Source: Meandrina meandrites (lineage: Eukaryota > Cnidaria > Anthozoa > Scleractinia > Meandrinidae). Taken from it: 64,000 nucleotides of DNA. This document shows, piece by piece, positions 47,001 through 56,869 of this stretch (position 1 is the first letter of the stretch; each line of letters begins with the position of its first letter). Both the position numbers and the translations under genes were made by a program. The notes under the pieces are model-generated. The model did not search any database, was not told the DNA's origin, and saw only the letters and a list, made by a program, of their open reading frames with translations. Where the stretch lies: positions 42,833,804-42,897,803 of the forward strand of contig OY855904.1 of NCBI GenBank assembly GCA_963693305.1, in the 5' to 3' direction.

Positions 47001-48089
47001 TTAAACAGATAGCAAGAAGCAAGACGAGGCAATTGCCTCGTCTATTTTTTTAATGACGTCCTAGCAATTAAACATAACCTCGCTATTTAAGTTGATATCT
47101 GGTGTTTAGCTGTCGTAAAAGGAGGAAAAACGCTCCCGCCAAAACTAAACTTGAGCGCGCTCGCCAATTGCCGACGAGTACTGAAACATTCAGATTGCGG
47201 AAACAATTGAGTAAGAGTTCCCAAATATCGCAGGATTTTCTGCTGAATTTGGGTGCGGTACTGAATATCAAATAGTACCTTTTTGGTTTGCTTCGGCGGA
47301 ATATTTGGCTCGTTTGGTCTCGCCATGGGTATTTTGGCTCGACTGCGACTCGCCAAGATACGAACAGGGCTCGATCAAACCCACCTGATATCCCACCAAA
47401 GCGTACTATAAAGGTACGATTAGTTATAATTACGCATACTACAGGATGAGTAATACCGGCCAATGGAAGATCTAGAGTCGCAGTTTCTATGGAATTATTT
47501 AGCAATGGTGTATTCCTTTATTATGTTATTAGATGTTTCGACATAATAATCAAAGAAATATAAAGTGAATCACGTATATTTGACCATATTTCTTTTATTT
47601 AATCACATAGAAAAAATGTTTGCAAGTTGCAAGTTTTCTTTGAGGAGCTTAACTTGGAGGTGATTACAGAGCAGCGAGCCTATGAGGTATGCCCCTTCGG
47701 TTAAACAAACTCTAAAAGAAAATAGTTCATGCAGTCGAATAGGCTCAACTCAAACCTCAAACTCAACTCAACTTTATTTTATGCTTTAAGAAATATAATT
47801 GCAAAATTTACTAATCGAGGCGAGGGCAGGAGCTGAAAATAAAAGTTAAAAAAGCAAGGCTAAATGCTCAAAAAGACAGATAAAACCCATTTTAATTAAT
47901 TAATGTTGTCATCAACAGATTGAGGATTTTGTGTCCGACATTGGTGGTCAGTTGGGTCTATGGATTGGCTTCTCGGTGCTGACTGCTGCTGAGTTCTTGG
48001 AGCTCTTTATGTTACTCTTCCACGCAGCGCTCAAAACCTGCAGAGCCACGAAAATACCAGAACACAATCAAAACCCGCAGCGGATCTAG
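41072..48089 (+). CDS. DEG/ENaC (ASIC-like) sodium channel subunit, gene B
   Basis: Twelve exons: 41072-41338, 42450-42573, 43689-43986 (acceptor could be 3 nt earlier), 44372-44505, 44992-45155, 45543-45653, 45799-45916, 46012-46090, 46540-46597, 46782-46846, 47611-47686 and 47919-48089. Exon borders and phases are the same as in gene A; total 554 aa. ATG 41072 has A at -3 and G at +4. HG motif at residues 35-36; TM1 about 50-70; SLPFPAVTFCNFNA follows; the finger exon (3) has a long Asp/Glu run; then GNCYVFN, CKESCLAYNQLEKCGCMEYR, SCPPPC, and TM2 with GFS (515-517). Asp501 occupies the degenerin position. Role: plasma-membrane cation channel subunit, likely able to assemble with the gene A product (inference). 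Introns carry a SINE, LINE tails and a repeat found twice. Confidence 0.94.
41770..42095. repeat. Dispersed repeat, copy 1 (intron 1 of gene B)
   Basis: Shares aaggtgtttgtcgatag, gcttcaaagggcagtcaaga, ctcgcgaaagacatatctca and ggagatgtagacttctagc with 44650-44895 in the same orientation. This copy is longer, with an extra inner segment. No recognised coding content. Confidence 0.7.
42250..42410 (+). mobile_element. tRNA-derived SINE
   Basis: The head has pol III box-like sequences (tggttagtgcgctgga and ggttcgaggcc). The body is ttgtgttcttgggcaaaaca, then ctcatagtgcctctctcctc and gaatgggtaccggcgaa. A second, more diverged copy is at 58045-58195. It ends about 40 bases before the acceptor of exon 2 of gene B. 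Confidence 0.7.
43266..43400 (-). mobile_element. LINE 3' end with (ATA)n tail
   Basis: (AATA)/(ATA)n at 43269-43288 followed by aacctttatttaaccacgat, closely similar in layout to the LINE end at 24000-24080 (actttatttaacgaggatga). Fragment in intron 2 of gene B. Confidence 0.5.
44650..44895. repeat. Dispersed repeat, copy 2 (intron 4 of gene B)
   Basis: Same repeat as 41770-42095, beginning near gaaaagaaatataaaagaaa and ending after gacttctagcatatgaact. It lacks the segment that encodes the extra 80 bases of copy 1. Confidence 0.7.
45325..45480. mobile_element. Fragment of TCACG-type element
   Basis: Starts aggatggtaaaggagacctc followed by tcaatcacgaatcacgagcc, resembling the ends and interior words of 33461-33854. 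Truncated; intron 5 of gene B. Confidence 0.4.
47745..47890 (-). mobile_element. LINE/SINE 3' tail
   Basis: (CTCAA)n followed by actttattttatgctttaag, the layout seen in the other LINE tails of this window. It lies in the last intron of gene B, ending about 30 bases before exon 12. Confidence 0.4.
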
Positions 48090-50511
48090 ACGAAACGTCT
48101 TTGATGCATGCCTTTGCTTATACACTCTGGAGTACTTTCGTTTCATTTAATTTATTTGTTTGTTCAAAGCAGAGTTATATTATGGAACCAAACATGCGCT
48201 AATTTATTATCTTGTAAAAATGGAATAAGACAGATTATTTAATACTGTACATGGAAATAACAGAACTCAAAGTATGAAAGAAGTTATTTAAGTAAAAACC
48301 ATTTTCACAGAACTAAGCTAAGGTAATTGGGAGTGCTATGCATAAGTTAATTAATAACTTAACTTAAATTTAAAATGATATTTTTTAATTGTTTCCTTGT
48401 AATTTGAGGATCAGTTTAAGGAGGCTTAAGAAAGCTGATAGGTTAATGTTTAAATGATCGTGCTTGAATTGTGATAGTCATGTCATCAGTGAGGAGTTAC
48501 TCAGGCGAGTCTGCGCGCAATAGCAATGACAGACAAGTATGATTTCCACTCCCTACCAGCCAAGGTGATAATAAGAGCCGAAAGTTGCCAATTCATGGTT
48601 ATATTTTCCGTATTCTTTATGCGCCGAAAGAAGCATGCGAATTAAACCTTCGTTGCTTTGAATGTTTGGTCTTCGAACTACACCCATGCGAACTTTTAAA
48701 GTGAGTTGAATTTAAGTCAATTTTTGGCTTGGCTTCTTTTCGTCGAACAGTCGAGTGTATCGAGCGTGGCCAATGTTATCTCGTGTAATATTCTAGGTAA
48801 GAGTCAGCTAAAATAAAATAAAAAATACGGTAAAACGCGGTTTAAATGCTATAGTAGAACAGTCAAGAAACATATGATGTGATATGTAAACTGTACTGGA
48901 TGTTTATTAAATTTCCGTTCGATATCTTTCGATGCCTTCTTTCGAGATCTATACGACGGCGCGGTATGGGCATGAATTGGGGAGGGTCTTATAAAACCCG
49001 TTCCTCCCCCCCCCCCCCCCTTGCCCCCACTTTTTCCCCCTAAATAGCCGACCTTCACTCTCCCTATTGACCGTAACCTGAGTATCAGGCCTTTCTTAGG
49101 GGAGGGGGGGGGGGGGGGGGGTGGAGGGAGAGGGAAAGAGCGTAGCGCGTCTTCTCTTCCTCTCTCCCCTTTTAGAAAAGCCTGAAACTCAGGTTATAGT
49201 GACCGTGTAGGAAGGTACTCCCTTATATAACCTATCTACTGTATACTTTAGATATGTACGGTCCTAAAGGGTATGGTGTTCGAGCCATTTTGGTCTGAAA
49301 TTAGGGTGTACACTTTGGTCGACCAGTTAACTCCGAAATGGGGTAAAGTGCACCTAGCCTTTCACTCACCGTTTTTCGTGCAAATCCCGTTTTTCTCCTG
49401 CTCCTCAACTAACCGACAGCCTGGAACCGGGCAATTGCGCACCCTGGTATAATTATCATAATTATTATTAGGTATAATTATTGGAAGGAACTATTTTTTT
49501 TTTCATTGTTGTTATAGCCTGCGTGTAGCCGTTGATAAAGGAGACCGCTGCGCCCTAGGCTTGATTTCCGCCTTTGTCTCGAGTCCGTCTTTGTTTCGAT
49601 TTTGGGGCGAGTACACCCGGTACCGAGTATACGGTACCCTTCGGCGAATTTTAATTCCTTGGAGTATCCACAACTGAAAGCAAAGGACATTTTCAGTTTT
49701 ATTTGGACCGTAGATCTTTTTAGATCCGATATGCTGTACATTTTCACTGATTTCACATGGTTTTGTCCATGTTTGCAGTGTTGTTTTCGCATGGTTTTGT
49801 CCATGTTTTCAGTGTAGGATAGTTATGTCTTTTTGAACTCCCGCCGCGTAAAAAAGAACGCCTGATCGCAGTATATGTAAAAGCGAGGCCTCTCGCCCTG
49901 TCTAAGGTGGAAAGAAGGAGGAGGGAGAAGGACGGGGTGGATAGGGTGAAGAGGATACTCCAAGACAATAAACTGCAAGGCTGACACTACGTAGAAATGA
50001 AAAACCTTAACGGGACAACGACATGATAGAGTCCAAACTGAAAGTCAAAAATGCAAACTCTGGACAGCTGTTTCGACCTGATTGGGTCTCATCAGCAGAG
50101 TGCATGCCGCACAGAATAGAACAACTAGCATGAAGACAGCCCGCCCATTGAGAACAGCCGCGTGACTATTACTCAATAGGTCAAGAATTCGAAATATCAT
50201 TTCGTTGTCTCGATAAGGATAGAACGCCTGATCGCAGGGTAGTTTTCGCACAAACTCGTGATCTAGTCACACCATGCGTGACCTTAATTTTGAACAAATC
50301 GGCAAAGAGTGAATCTGTACATTCATCATAGCTCACAAAGAATTTTTAGTCTTTGCGCTCTTATTAACACTATACATTTCTTCTAACTAGAGTAAAGTTT
50401 TCGTTGCGCTAGTACCTGATTCGGACAGGAAGTGACAGTAACCGGAAATTGAAACTGACTCTGAGAGTTTGACCGCGTGGAATCTGGTGCCAAGACTCGC
50501 AAGGAACCAAT
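48090..50511. other. Intergenic region after gene B
   Basis: No gene recognised. It holds a C-run (48999-49020), a G-rich inverted repeat (49066-49206), and a section around 49500-50250 with repeated phrases (aacgcctgatcgcag, twice; tggttttgtccatgttt, twice) that looks like decayed transposon sequence. Confidence 0.4.
49066..49206. mobile_element. Hairpin element containing a long G run
   Basis: Arms gaccgtaacctgagtatcag and its imperfect complement ending ctcaggttatagtgacc flank a run of about 18 G (49102-49121) and gagcgtagcgcgtcttctct. No coding content. Confidence 0.6.
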
Positions 50512-53500
50512 ATGGCGGATATTTTACAAAAACGTGCAGCGAACAATTTCGGTAATTTCATTAGCTGTGGACGTCTTAAGTTCTTTGGCGAGTTTTCAAT
50601 GCAGACTCGTTTATTTGGGCGAGGAAGGCTGGCTTTGGGTGTTCTGTTTTGGGCAGCTCCAGTTTTGTTTATAAGCTTAATACAGCATGAAGTTTGCAGC
50701 GAAGGAAGAACCAATTGGTGAGTAACTTAAGCGTTACATATTTCACAAAATTCATTAGAGTTAATGCACATTGATTTGCGCTCATTCATGGGAAAAAATG
50801 AACCAGTTGTAAGCTATAATATGACCTAATGTAACGCTGGTGTCAGTGGCCAACCTGTGGGGGTGACCCCCCGGAACCCCGGGAAATTTGTCAAGAGTGT
50901 CTTGACAAATGCATGTCATTGCTGCTGGGATAGAGTTAGAAAATTGATGTAATGAATATATGAAAGACATAAATCCCCTACCATGCCTGTGGGTTGAAAT
51001 GGGAGGGAGGAGGGGGGGGGGATCTTCTCCACTGGATGGCCACTGACAGCTTTATCATCAGAGTGTATAAACTATGAAGGTAACAAGCTTAAGCTTTCTT
51101 GAAATTGTGTGGTTCCAGAGAATGTTGATACCCCACCACAGAGAGAATTTCAGATAAGACCCCCTCCTCTCAAGAATATCCATTTTAGTAATGAAAAAAT
51201 ACCCCTCCCCCTCCTTCTAATCTGGCATTTGCATAAGTTTTTTCATACCCCCCAGCCCAATTGGAAGAAAAACACTTTTAATTAATAAGAAATATTGTGT
51301 AAATGTTCTAAACATTAGGCCACTTTCTCTTGTAAACATGAATATAGTTAGGCCTGCTGACAGGGTGCGCGGGTGCGGGACCGCATAATTCATTCAAACC
51401 CGCATAGTCCTGCACAATTCCTAAAAATCCATGAAATCCCACACAATATTGAAAGATTTGCTTAAAAAACTAATTAAATCAGTATTCCTTTTGATTGCCG
51501 AGATTTCGAGAAGATGTTTAGGCTATTTACCTTACAAAACAATTGAGAAATCTGCTGCTTTCCGAACTGCTCGAGTGGATATAAACATTGACAGAGGTAA
51601 ACATTGAAGTATTTATACGTGAACAGTGGTGCAATGAAAAACGACGTATCTGTCAGTGTTTATATTTTTCCCCGGCTATTTTTGCTCGTTCGGTCTCTGA
51701 ACAAAACCGCAAACGATCCTTAAAAGAGATCACAAATGATGTGTATCTCGGACATTTCACACTAGTCTTGGCTGGTACAACAGTCGTCAGTGCGATACAT
51801 GTAGCTTTAGTAGACAACACCCTGTAGCCGTAAAAATACATGTTTCCTTCAAAAAACTCATGCCGAGATTTTTTCTCTAATGTGTTCACTTCCTCGTTCA
51901 GTTTTAAATATATATACTGGTAGCAAAGACAAAACACCCAAGTTATGTATCACTGCGCTGAAGTGGCTGTCAATTTGTCAGAACTTTTAAAATATTTTCA
52001 CAAAGGCGAACGCACTGATCAAATTAGAGAATTGAGAAACAAAAGCGCTGCTACTTCTGGCAAGAGAAATCAAAAACATCTGATCAAGGGTTTATTATTT
52101 TTTTTATCCAAGTGAAGGACGTTTTCATTGAGGAAAACAAGTTCTATGCTCTTATCTGTCTTCTATCTAAATTTTTGCTAAAAATAAAGTGCAAGCAATA
52201 AAATTTGCATTTTGATCTTGGCTCGGTGTTGTGGTTTTTGCAGCAATTTAAGACATTTGTGTGTGAAGAAATTGTAAATCTGTACGGGAAAATATTTGCT
52301 TTATCTATCGAAGAAAGTAGAACTTGTTCAGATCAGAAATATTTTATTAGAATATTTCAATTTGGATTTGAAAAATATATAATGTTGACAACAATCACCT
52401 AAAGCATGATCACAAAATCGCAAATGCTTGCTGAAAAAGCCAAACTTAATCAGAAAATTACAAGCCAATAGCCAGAAATAACAAGAACAAGATTTTCTAG
52501 GGCTTCTGAAATAACCACACTATTTTTATCACCAATAAGCAGAAAACCTTTTTGCAAACAAGTATGACTCTCTTTTGATCTCTCTCTAGTCTCCAAGGCA
52601 TCTTAGTCAAACCACGTCACAATTTTACATAGACTGGTAAAAAATAATGACGGTTGCATCTACAGACAACATGGAGGACATCTGTAAATTTGTTAGCTTT
52701 CAGCGTGCTTTCAGGAGGAAGAACACCTGTTTAAAATGTTAATGATCGTGTATTGGAAACCTACTAGGCTGCTATTTTTTTCTATGTAAAAGGGTGTCCG
52801 GTCACTTCACTCCATGGTCAGATTGCTCCCAGTTAGATCGCTCCCAACCAAAGTCAGATCGCTCCCAAACTAAAGTGACTTTGCTCCATGCTCAGTAAAG
52901 TGTATGTGAAATACGACAGAGCTCGCTCCAAATAAATGACCTGAATATTTCTCGTTCTTTAAGCATGAGAAAAGTGTGACTTGGTTGGAAGCGATATGTT
53001 TTTGGTTGGGGGTGATCTACACTGTAACTGGGAGCGACGTAACCATGGAGGGAAGTGACTGCAATTCTGTAAAAGATATCCAGGGTAGGTACATGTAAGA
53101 TACAATTTTAAACAAATTTGCACTGCATCAGACTTGACCATCTGGAAAATAAAATAATGTAATTTCACTGACAACCCCATGAGAACCAGAAGAGTTATAC
53201 TCATGCAATCAAGGCAACTTTACCACTAGTCCTTCTCTTCTCTTCATTAAACATGGGGGGGGGGGGGGGGTCAGTGAATAGCAAAAAGTGTTGATTATAA
53301 TTATTGTTGATAATACATGTATATCACAGACAATCATCTAACAAACAAGAAATTAGACAGGATTTTGATGAAAAAAACTTTTATTGATGATTGACTTCTT
53401 ATTATTTCAAGATAACATTAAACCCCTTTGAATTAACAGTTAAAATCAGGAGATGGAATTGCAAAAGTAGGCGACCTTGATTTTGAAAGTAGTCAGAGTT

Positions 53501-53877
53501 CAGTGATTGCCGGCTTCTAACCAAATCCCTGCATTAAGTTCTGTAGAAAAATGACAGAGATGTCAGTGTTCACGAGCCAATCAGAAAACAAAACCTTTGA
53601 CCTGTTACTGTACCTACATGTACATTTGAACCTTGTTATATAACCTAGGTAGCTCCTGCGAGACTCCTATAGCTCAGTAGTAGAGTGTCTGACCGGTGTG
53701 CAAAGGTCATAGGTTCCACTCCTGCTGGGAGAGTTTGGTAAACACTCACTAGTTTGTTGTACGTGTATACAAATCGTTAGGACCATTTTTAATGAAACGT
53801 TTCATGCCCACAGGACTGCAGAAAGGAAAAGTGGCGCTTGTGAAGATGTAAAGGACCTGCCAAGAAATTTAGACTGA
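50512..53877 (+). CDS. Small predicted membrane-anchored protein (two exons)
   Basis: First exon 50512-50717: ATGGCGGATATTTTACAAAA, 68 codons plus 2 nt, ending at a strong donor (gtgagt). It has basic N-terminal residues (CGRLKFF, TRLFGRGR) followed by a hydrophobic helix at about 43-57 (LGVLFWAAPVLFISL), so a type II anchor or signal anchor is likely. The next in-phase candidate, 53814-53933 (after cacag, before gtagga), adds 20 residues and a stop at 53875-53877, giving about 89 aa. The second exon is uncertain. Splice-like segments at about 57667-57791 and 63001 onward could be 3' UTR or noncoding exons of the same transcript. I do not recognise the family. Confidence 0.4.
51100..51345 (+). 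repeat. Dispersed repeat with pyrimidine-rich blocks
   Basis: tgtggttccagagaatgttg, then aatttcagataagaccccct and aatgttctaaacattaggcc. Related pieces occur at 54680-54820 and 55575-55710 in the same orientation, and at 56520-56615 in the opposite orientation. Confidence 0.6.
52400..53190 (+). repeat. Duplicated segment, copy 1 (with insertion)
   Basis: Homologous to 56038-56520 (shared aacatggaggac/att, tttgttagctttcag, ctgtttaaaatg, aggctgctattttttctatg, aatttgcac.gcatca). Copy 1 is interrupted by the 275-bp element at 52793-53067, which copy 2 lacks. Confidence 0.75.
52793..53067. mobile_element. 275-bp MITE with 8-bp target duplication
   Basis: Inverted ends of about 55 bases, sharing GTCACTTC, CTCCATGGT and GCTCCCAGTTA, then CCAACCAAA. 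Flanked by TGTAAAAG (52785-52792 and 53068-53075). The empty site is present in the duplicate (tctatgtaaaagattttcat near 56430). An 8-bp duplication is typical of hAT elements; the outermost 8 bases of the two ends do not match well. Confidence 0.8.
53656..53728 (+). ncRNA. tRNA-like SINE head or tRNA pseudogene
   Basis: ctcctatagctcagtagtag forms the 5' acceptor strand and D arm (A-box-like), and ggttccactcc is a B-box-like T arm. The ends ctcctat/ctgggag pair in six of seven positions. The anticodon stem does not pair well, so a SINE head or pseudogene is more likely than a working tRNA. Confidence 0.5.
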
Positions 53878-54343
53878 TGTTCGACAGTCACTGGTCCAAA
53901 TGGAAGTGTTTCTTCAATTTTCACCCATCTAAGGTAGGAAGGAATTATTTTTTAATAGTTACTAACTGATACCAAGAGATGTCAGACAACTTGACAGTGC
54001 ACAATGTATAAAAGATGCTTTCATGCGAAAACATCTGGAGCTATGGACAGACCTGAATAAAAAGGAATTTTTAGACATGTTTACTAATTTTAAGTCATGG
54101 TTACTGATATATTATGTGGTTCAATATAATTATGGGTAGACAGTCGTTCAACACATGATTGATAGTCGGCTGATAGTCAGCCAATACACAGAAAACACTT
54201 GGTTAATAGTCAGTTGATTAATGGCCGATAATCAACCAACTCTCTGCCAAGTGTCAATAGACTATCAGCTAACTATTGGCCAACTCTTGATAGTTGGTCA
54301 AAAGTCGCTCAGTGGGTCCAGACTCAGTCGAGAGCTGTCCAAT

Positions 54344-54579
54344 CATTCTCGTCCCCAGAGGCTGCAATCCTTTTGGTCTGTGCCAGGAATCAAGACCTCT
54401 GGCTGCCTCCAAAACTGGAAGTCTGCGCTTCACAGACTCTTTGACAAATATGACAAATCTGGTTGGCTCAAAAACACAGAACGAGTACTCTGCACATGCT
54501 CAGAAATTGGGTGCAGCCAGAGGTATCGGTTACTGGTGCAGACCAGAAGGATTGCATGCAACCTCCGGGGACAAGAATG
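54344..54579. mobile_element. 236-bp MITE with 9-bp target duplication
   Basis: Ends CATTCTCGTCCCCAGAGG / GGGGACAAGAATG, with inverted similarity extending about 70 bases (gctgcaatccttttggtctg; its counterpart is cagaccagaaggattgcatg). Flanked by CTGTCCAAT at 54335-54343 and 54580-54588. A 9-bp duplication fits a Mutator-like family. It is inserted in sequence rich in actatcggccaactctcgac-type repeats (54170-54680). Confidence 0.8.
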
Positions 54580-54823
54580 CTGTCCAATATACAGTATCTG
54601 CAAATTATTGACTGAGTGTCAGTCAACTCTTGGCTGAGTGTCCACTGACTATCTGCTGTTACTATCGGCCAACTCTCGACTGTTTGTGTGGTTCCAGAAA
54701 AGGCCCATACCCCCACCATGGAGGGAATTTCAGGTAAGACTCCCCACCTCTTCAGAATTTCCATTTTTGTGAAGAAACATTGCAGTTGTTCCAAGTGAAG
54801 GTTACCCCCCCCCCCCCCCCCCC

Positions 54824-55556
54824 GAGTACATTTAATGAATTGATTATTCGAAATATGAATCCGCTACTCAATTTCATAAATGTGTTCATCTTAGAAAAAT
54901 AGAAGTGCTGATCAATGTTCACATTTGAATTTGTGTTCTGATCACAGCCACCCAATTTGAATTAAAGAGAAGGTGAGAAATTGAACCATCTAAAAAAAGA
55001 CATGGTCAAATTGGGGTTCAAATGTTGCATGATTTGCCATCAAGCTTCAAAGTTGCTTTGTCAGACAACATTTCCCATGAACCATCATGAAGTTGAACTG
55101 GTGATAATATTTTCCTTCAAGATCATGTGGTTTACAAATGCAGAACACTAAAATTTGAAGTTTAAGTTCCACGAAAATCTTAAAAATGACTTTGCCTTTT
55201 AAAACGTTAAATTTGACCAAATTTCTGGAGGCATAAAATTTGTTTATGAGCACTTCACTTTTGTGATTGCTCTTGCAAAACCTTGTCTGAAATTCCTTCA
55301 AACTTGAACGCGTTTTTCAGGATGTATACATGTGTCCATGCTTATTACACTTACATGCAGCAGATGCTACAGTAAGACAAATTCAATTCCTCGCCTTCAC
55401 TTTAATTCAAATTGGGTGGCTGTGATCAGAAACCAAATTCTAATTTGAACATTGATCTGTGCTTCTATTTTTACATGTAACAAGAAGAATGCATTCTTGA
55501 AATTGACTAGTGGATTCAAATTTAGAATAATCCATAATCATTAAATAGATGTACTC
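54824..55556. mobile_element. 733-bp element with about 150-bp inverted repeats
   Basis: Left arm 54824-54972 (gagtacatttaatgaattga ... aattaaagagaagg) and right arm 55394-55556 (ccttcactttaattcaaatt ... agatgtactc) are imperfect inverted copies. Both outer ends abut C/G runs (54806-54823 and about 55559-55564). The centre has no clear coding frame. Confidence 0.75.
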
Positions 55557-55802
55557 TAGGGGGGTATGCTTCACTTACCATGACTGTAAGCCCCCCTCCC
55601 CGGAATTTCAAAAAGTTTCATTCATAACCCCCCTGCCTGTCTGGAAAAAGCAATTTAAGAGAAACTGTGCAAATGTTCTAAGCATTAGGCCACTTTCCCT
55701 TAAAAACATTCCTGACTATAGTGTATAACCGATCGATTGGAACATCCAGGAAGGCAATATTTACTGTTGAAGACAAAAAACACGTCAGCAATTTCTTCAA
55801 AA

Positions 55803-55899
55803 GTTAGCCTGTGTACAGCCGTCCCGCTCCCCTCAAAAAAATCGGGGAGGGAATCCCCAATTTTTGGGAGGGGAACAGGACGGCTGTACACAGGCTAAC
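55803..55899. mobile_element. 97-bp near-perfect hairpin MITE
   Basis: Ends GTTAGCCTGTGTACAGCCGT / ACGGCTGTACACAGGCTAAC are perfectly complementary, and the pairing continues imperfectly through ccgctcccctc/gaggggaacagg. A/G-rich CAAAA(G) flanks are similar on both sides. Confidence 0.85.
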
Positions 55900-56037
55900 A
55901 AAAGTGAACAGAAAAATATCTGGTTTAGTCACCTGTAAGATTACCTTGATGTATAACCATCCATCCCCTTTCATTCTAATCATGTAAGAAAACCGCTAAA
56001 TGGATTAGAACATGGATTTGAAAAATGATGATAATGT

Positions 56038-56520
56038 CATTCACCATGAATGATCAAAAAACATGCTCGCTGAGAAAGCCAAATAGAAACGGGAAAATTG
56101 CAAATGAATAGCCAGAAGTAAGATGTTCTCAGGTTTCTGAAATTTTCACACTATTTTTATTTGTCATCAACAAACACAAACGTTTTCGCAAACAAGGATG
56201 ACTTTCTTTTGATTGAATGCGAGAAACAAACAACTCTAGTCACCAGTGCATGTGGTCAAACCATGTGACAATTCTACATGGACTGGTGACAAGTAATGGC
56301 GGTTGCATTCACGGAACAACATGGAGGATTTCTGTGAACTTGTTAGCTTTCAGTGTGCTTTTAGGAGAACGGAAACCTGTTTAAAATGCAATGTGGTTAT
56401 GTATTGAAAACCTAGGCTGCTATTTTTTCTATGTAAAAGATTTTCATGGTAGGTAAGAAACGATTTTGGAACAAATTTGCACGGCATCAAACTTGACCAT
56501 CTTGAAACGTAATTTCACTG
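56038..56520 (+). repeat. Duplicated segment, copy 2 (empty site)
   Basis: Counterpart of 52400-53190 without the 275-bp MITE; the junction reads ttttctatgtaaaagatttt. Confidence 0.75.
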
Positions 56521-56698
56521 ACAACCCCCACCTCCTCTCCAGAATCCCCCACCCTTTTGGAATTTCCAATTCCCTTCGTGGTGTGGGAATGGATATTTTC
56601 TGGAACCACACATTATTTCAGTTGACTATCATTAACCCTCCAAGTTAAGACCATTTTAGTCTCCATGGCGACAAAAATTTTGGAGCTGGTGACTAAAT

Positions 56699-56718
56699 AG
56701 GCCATATTCGTATTCTCG

Positions 56719-56751
<33 letters not shown>

Positions 56752-56868
56752 AATGCGGGGGAATATAATTAAAAAGAGCTTCATGTGATTTGCATTTGAA
56801 AAGATTCCCCGCATTAGCCTCAATTGGAAGCTAGTTCCAGTCCAATACCGAGAATACGAATATGGTCT
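56699..56868. mobile_element. 170-bp MITE with about 60-bp inverted ends
   Basis: Left arm GGCCATATTCGTATTCTCGG ... gaggctaatgcgggg; right arm ccccgcattagcctc ... CCGAGAATACGAATATGGTC; nearly perfect pairing around a 45-base centre. It sits within repeated phrases of the type tggcgacaaaaattttggag / gtcgccagcctggcgactaa, which recur at 58310-58385 and 59080-59130. Confidence 0.85.
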
Positions 56869-56869
56869 A

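Noticed and set aside
53656..53728. Functional tRNA gene.
   Set aside because: The anticodon stem does not pair and the T-loop deviates; better explained as a SINE head or pseudogene.
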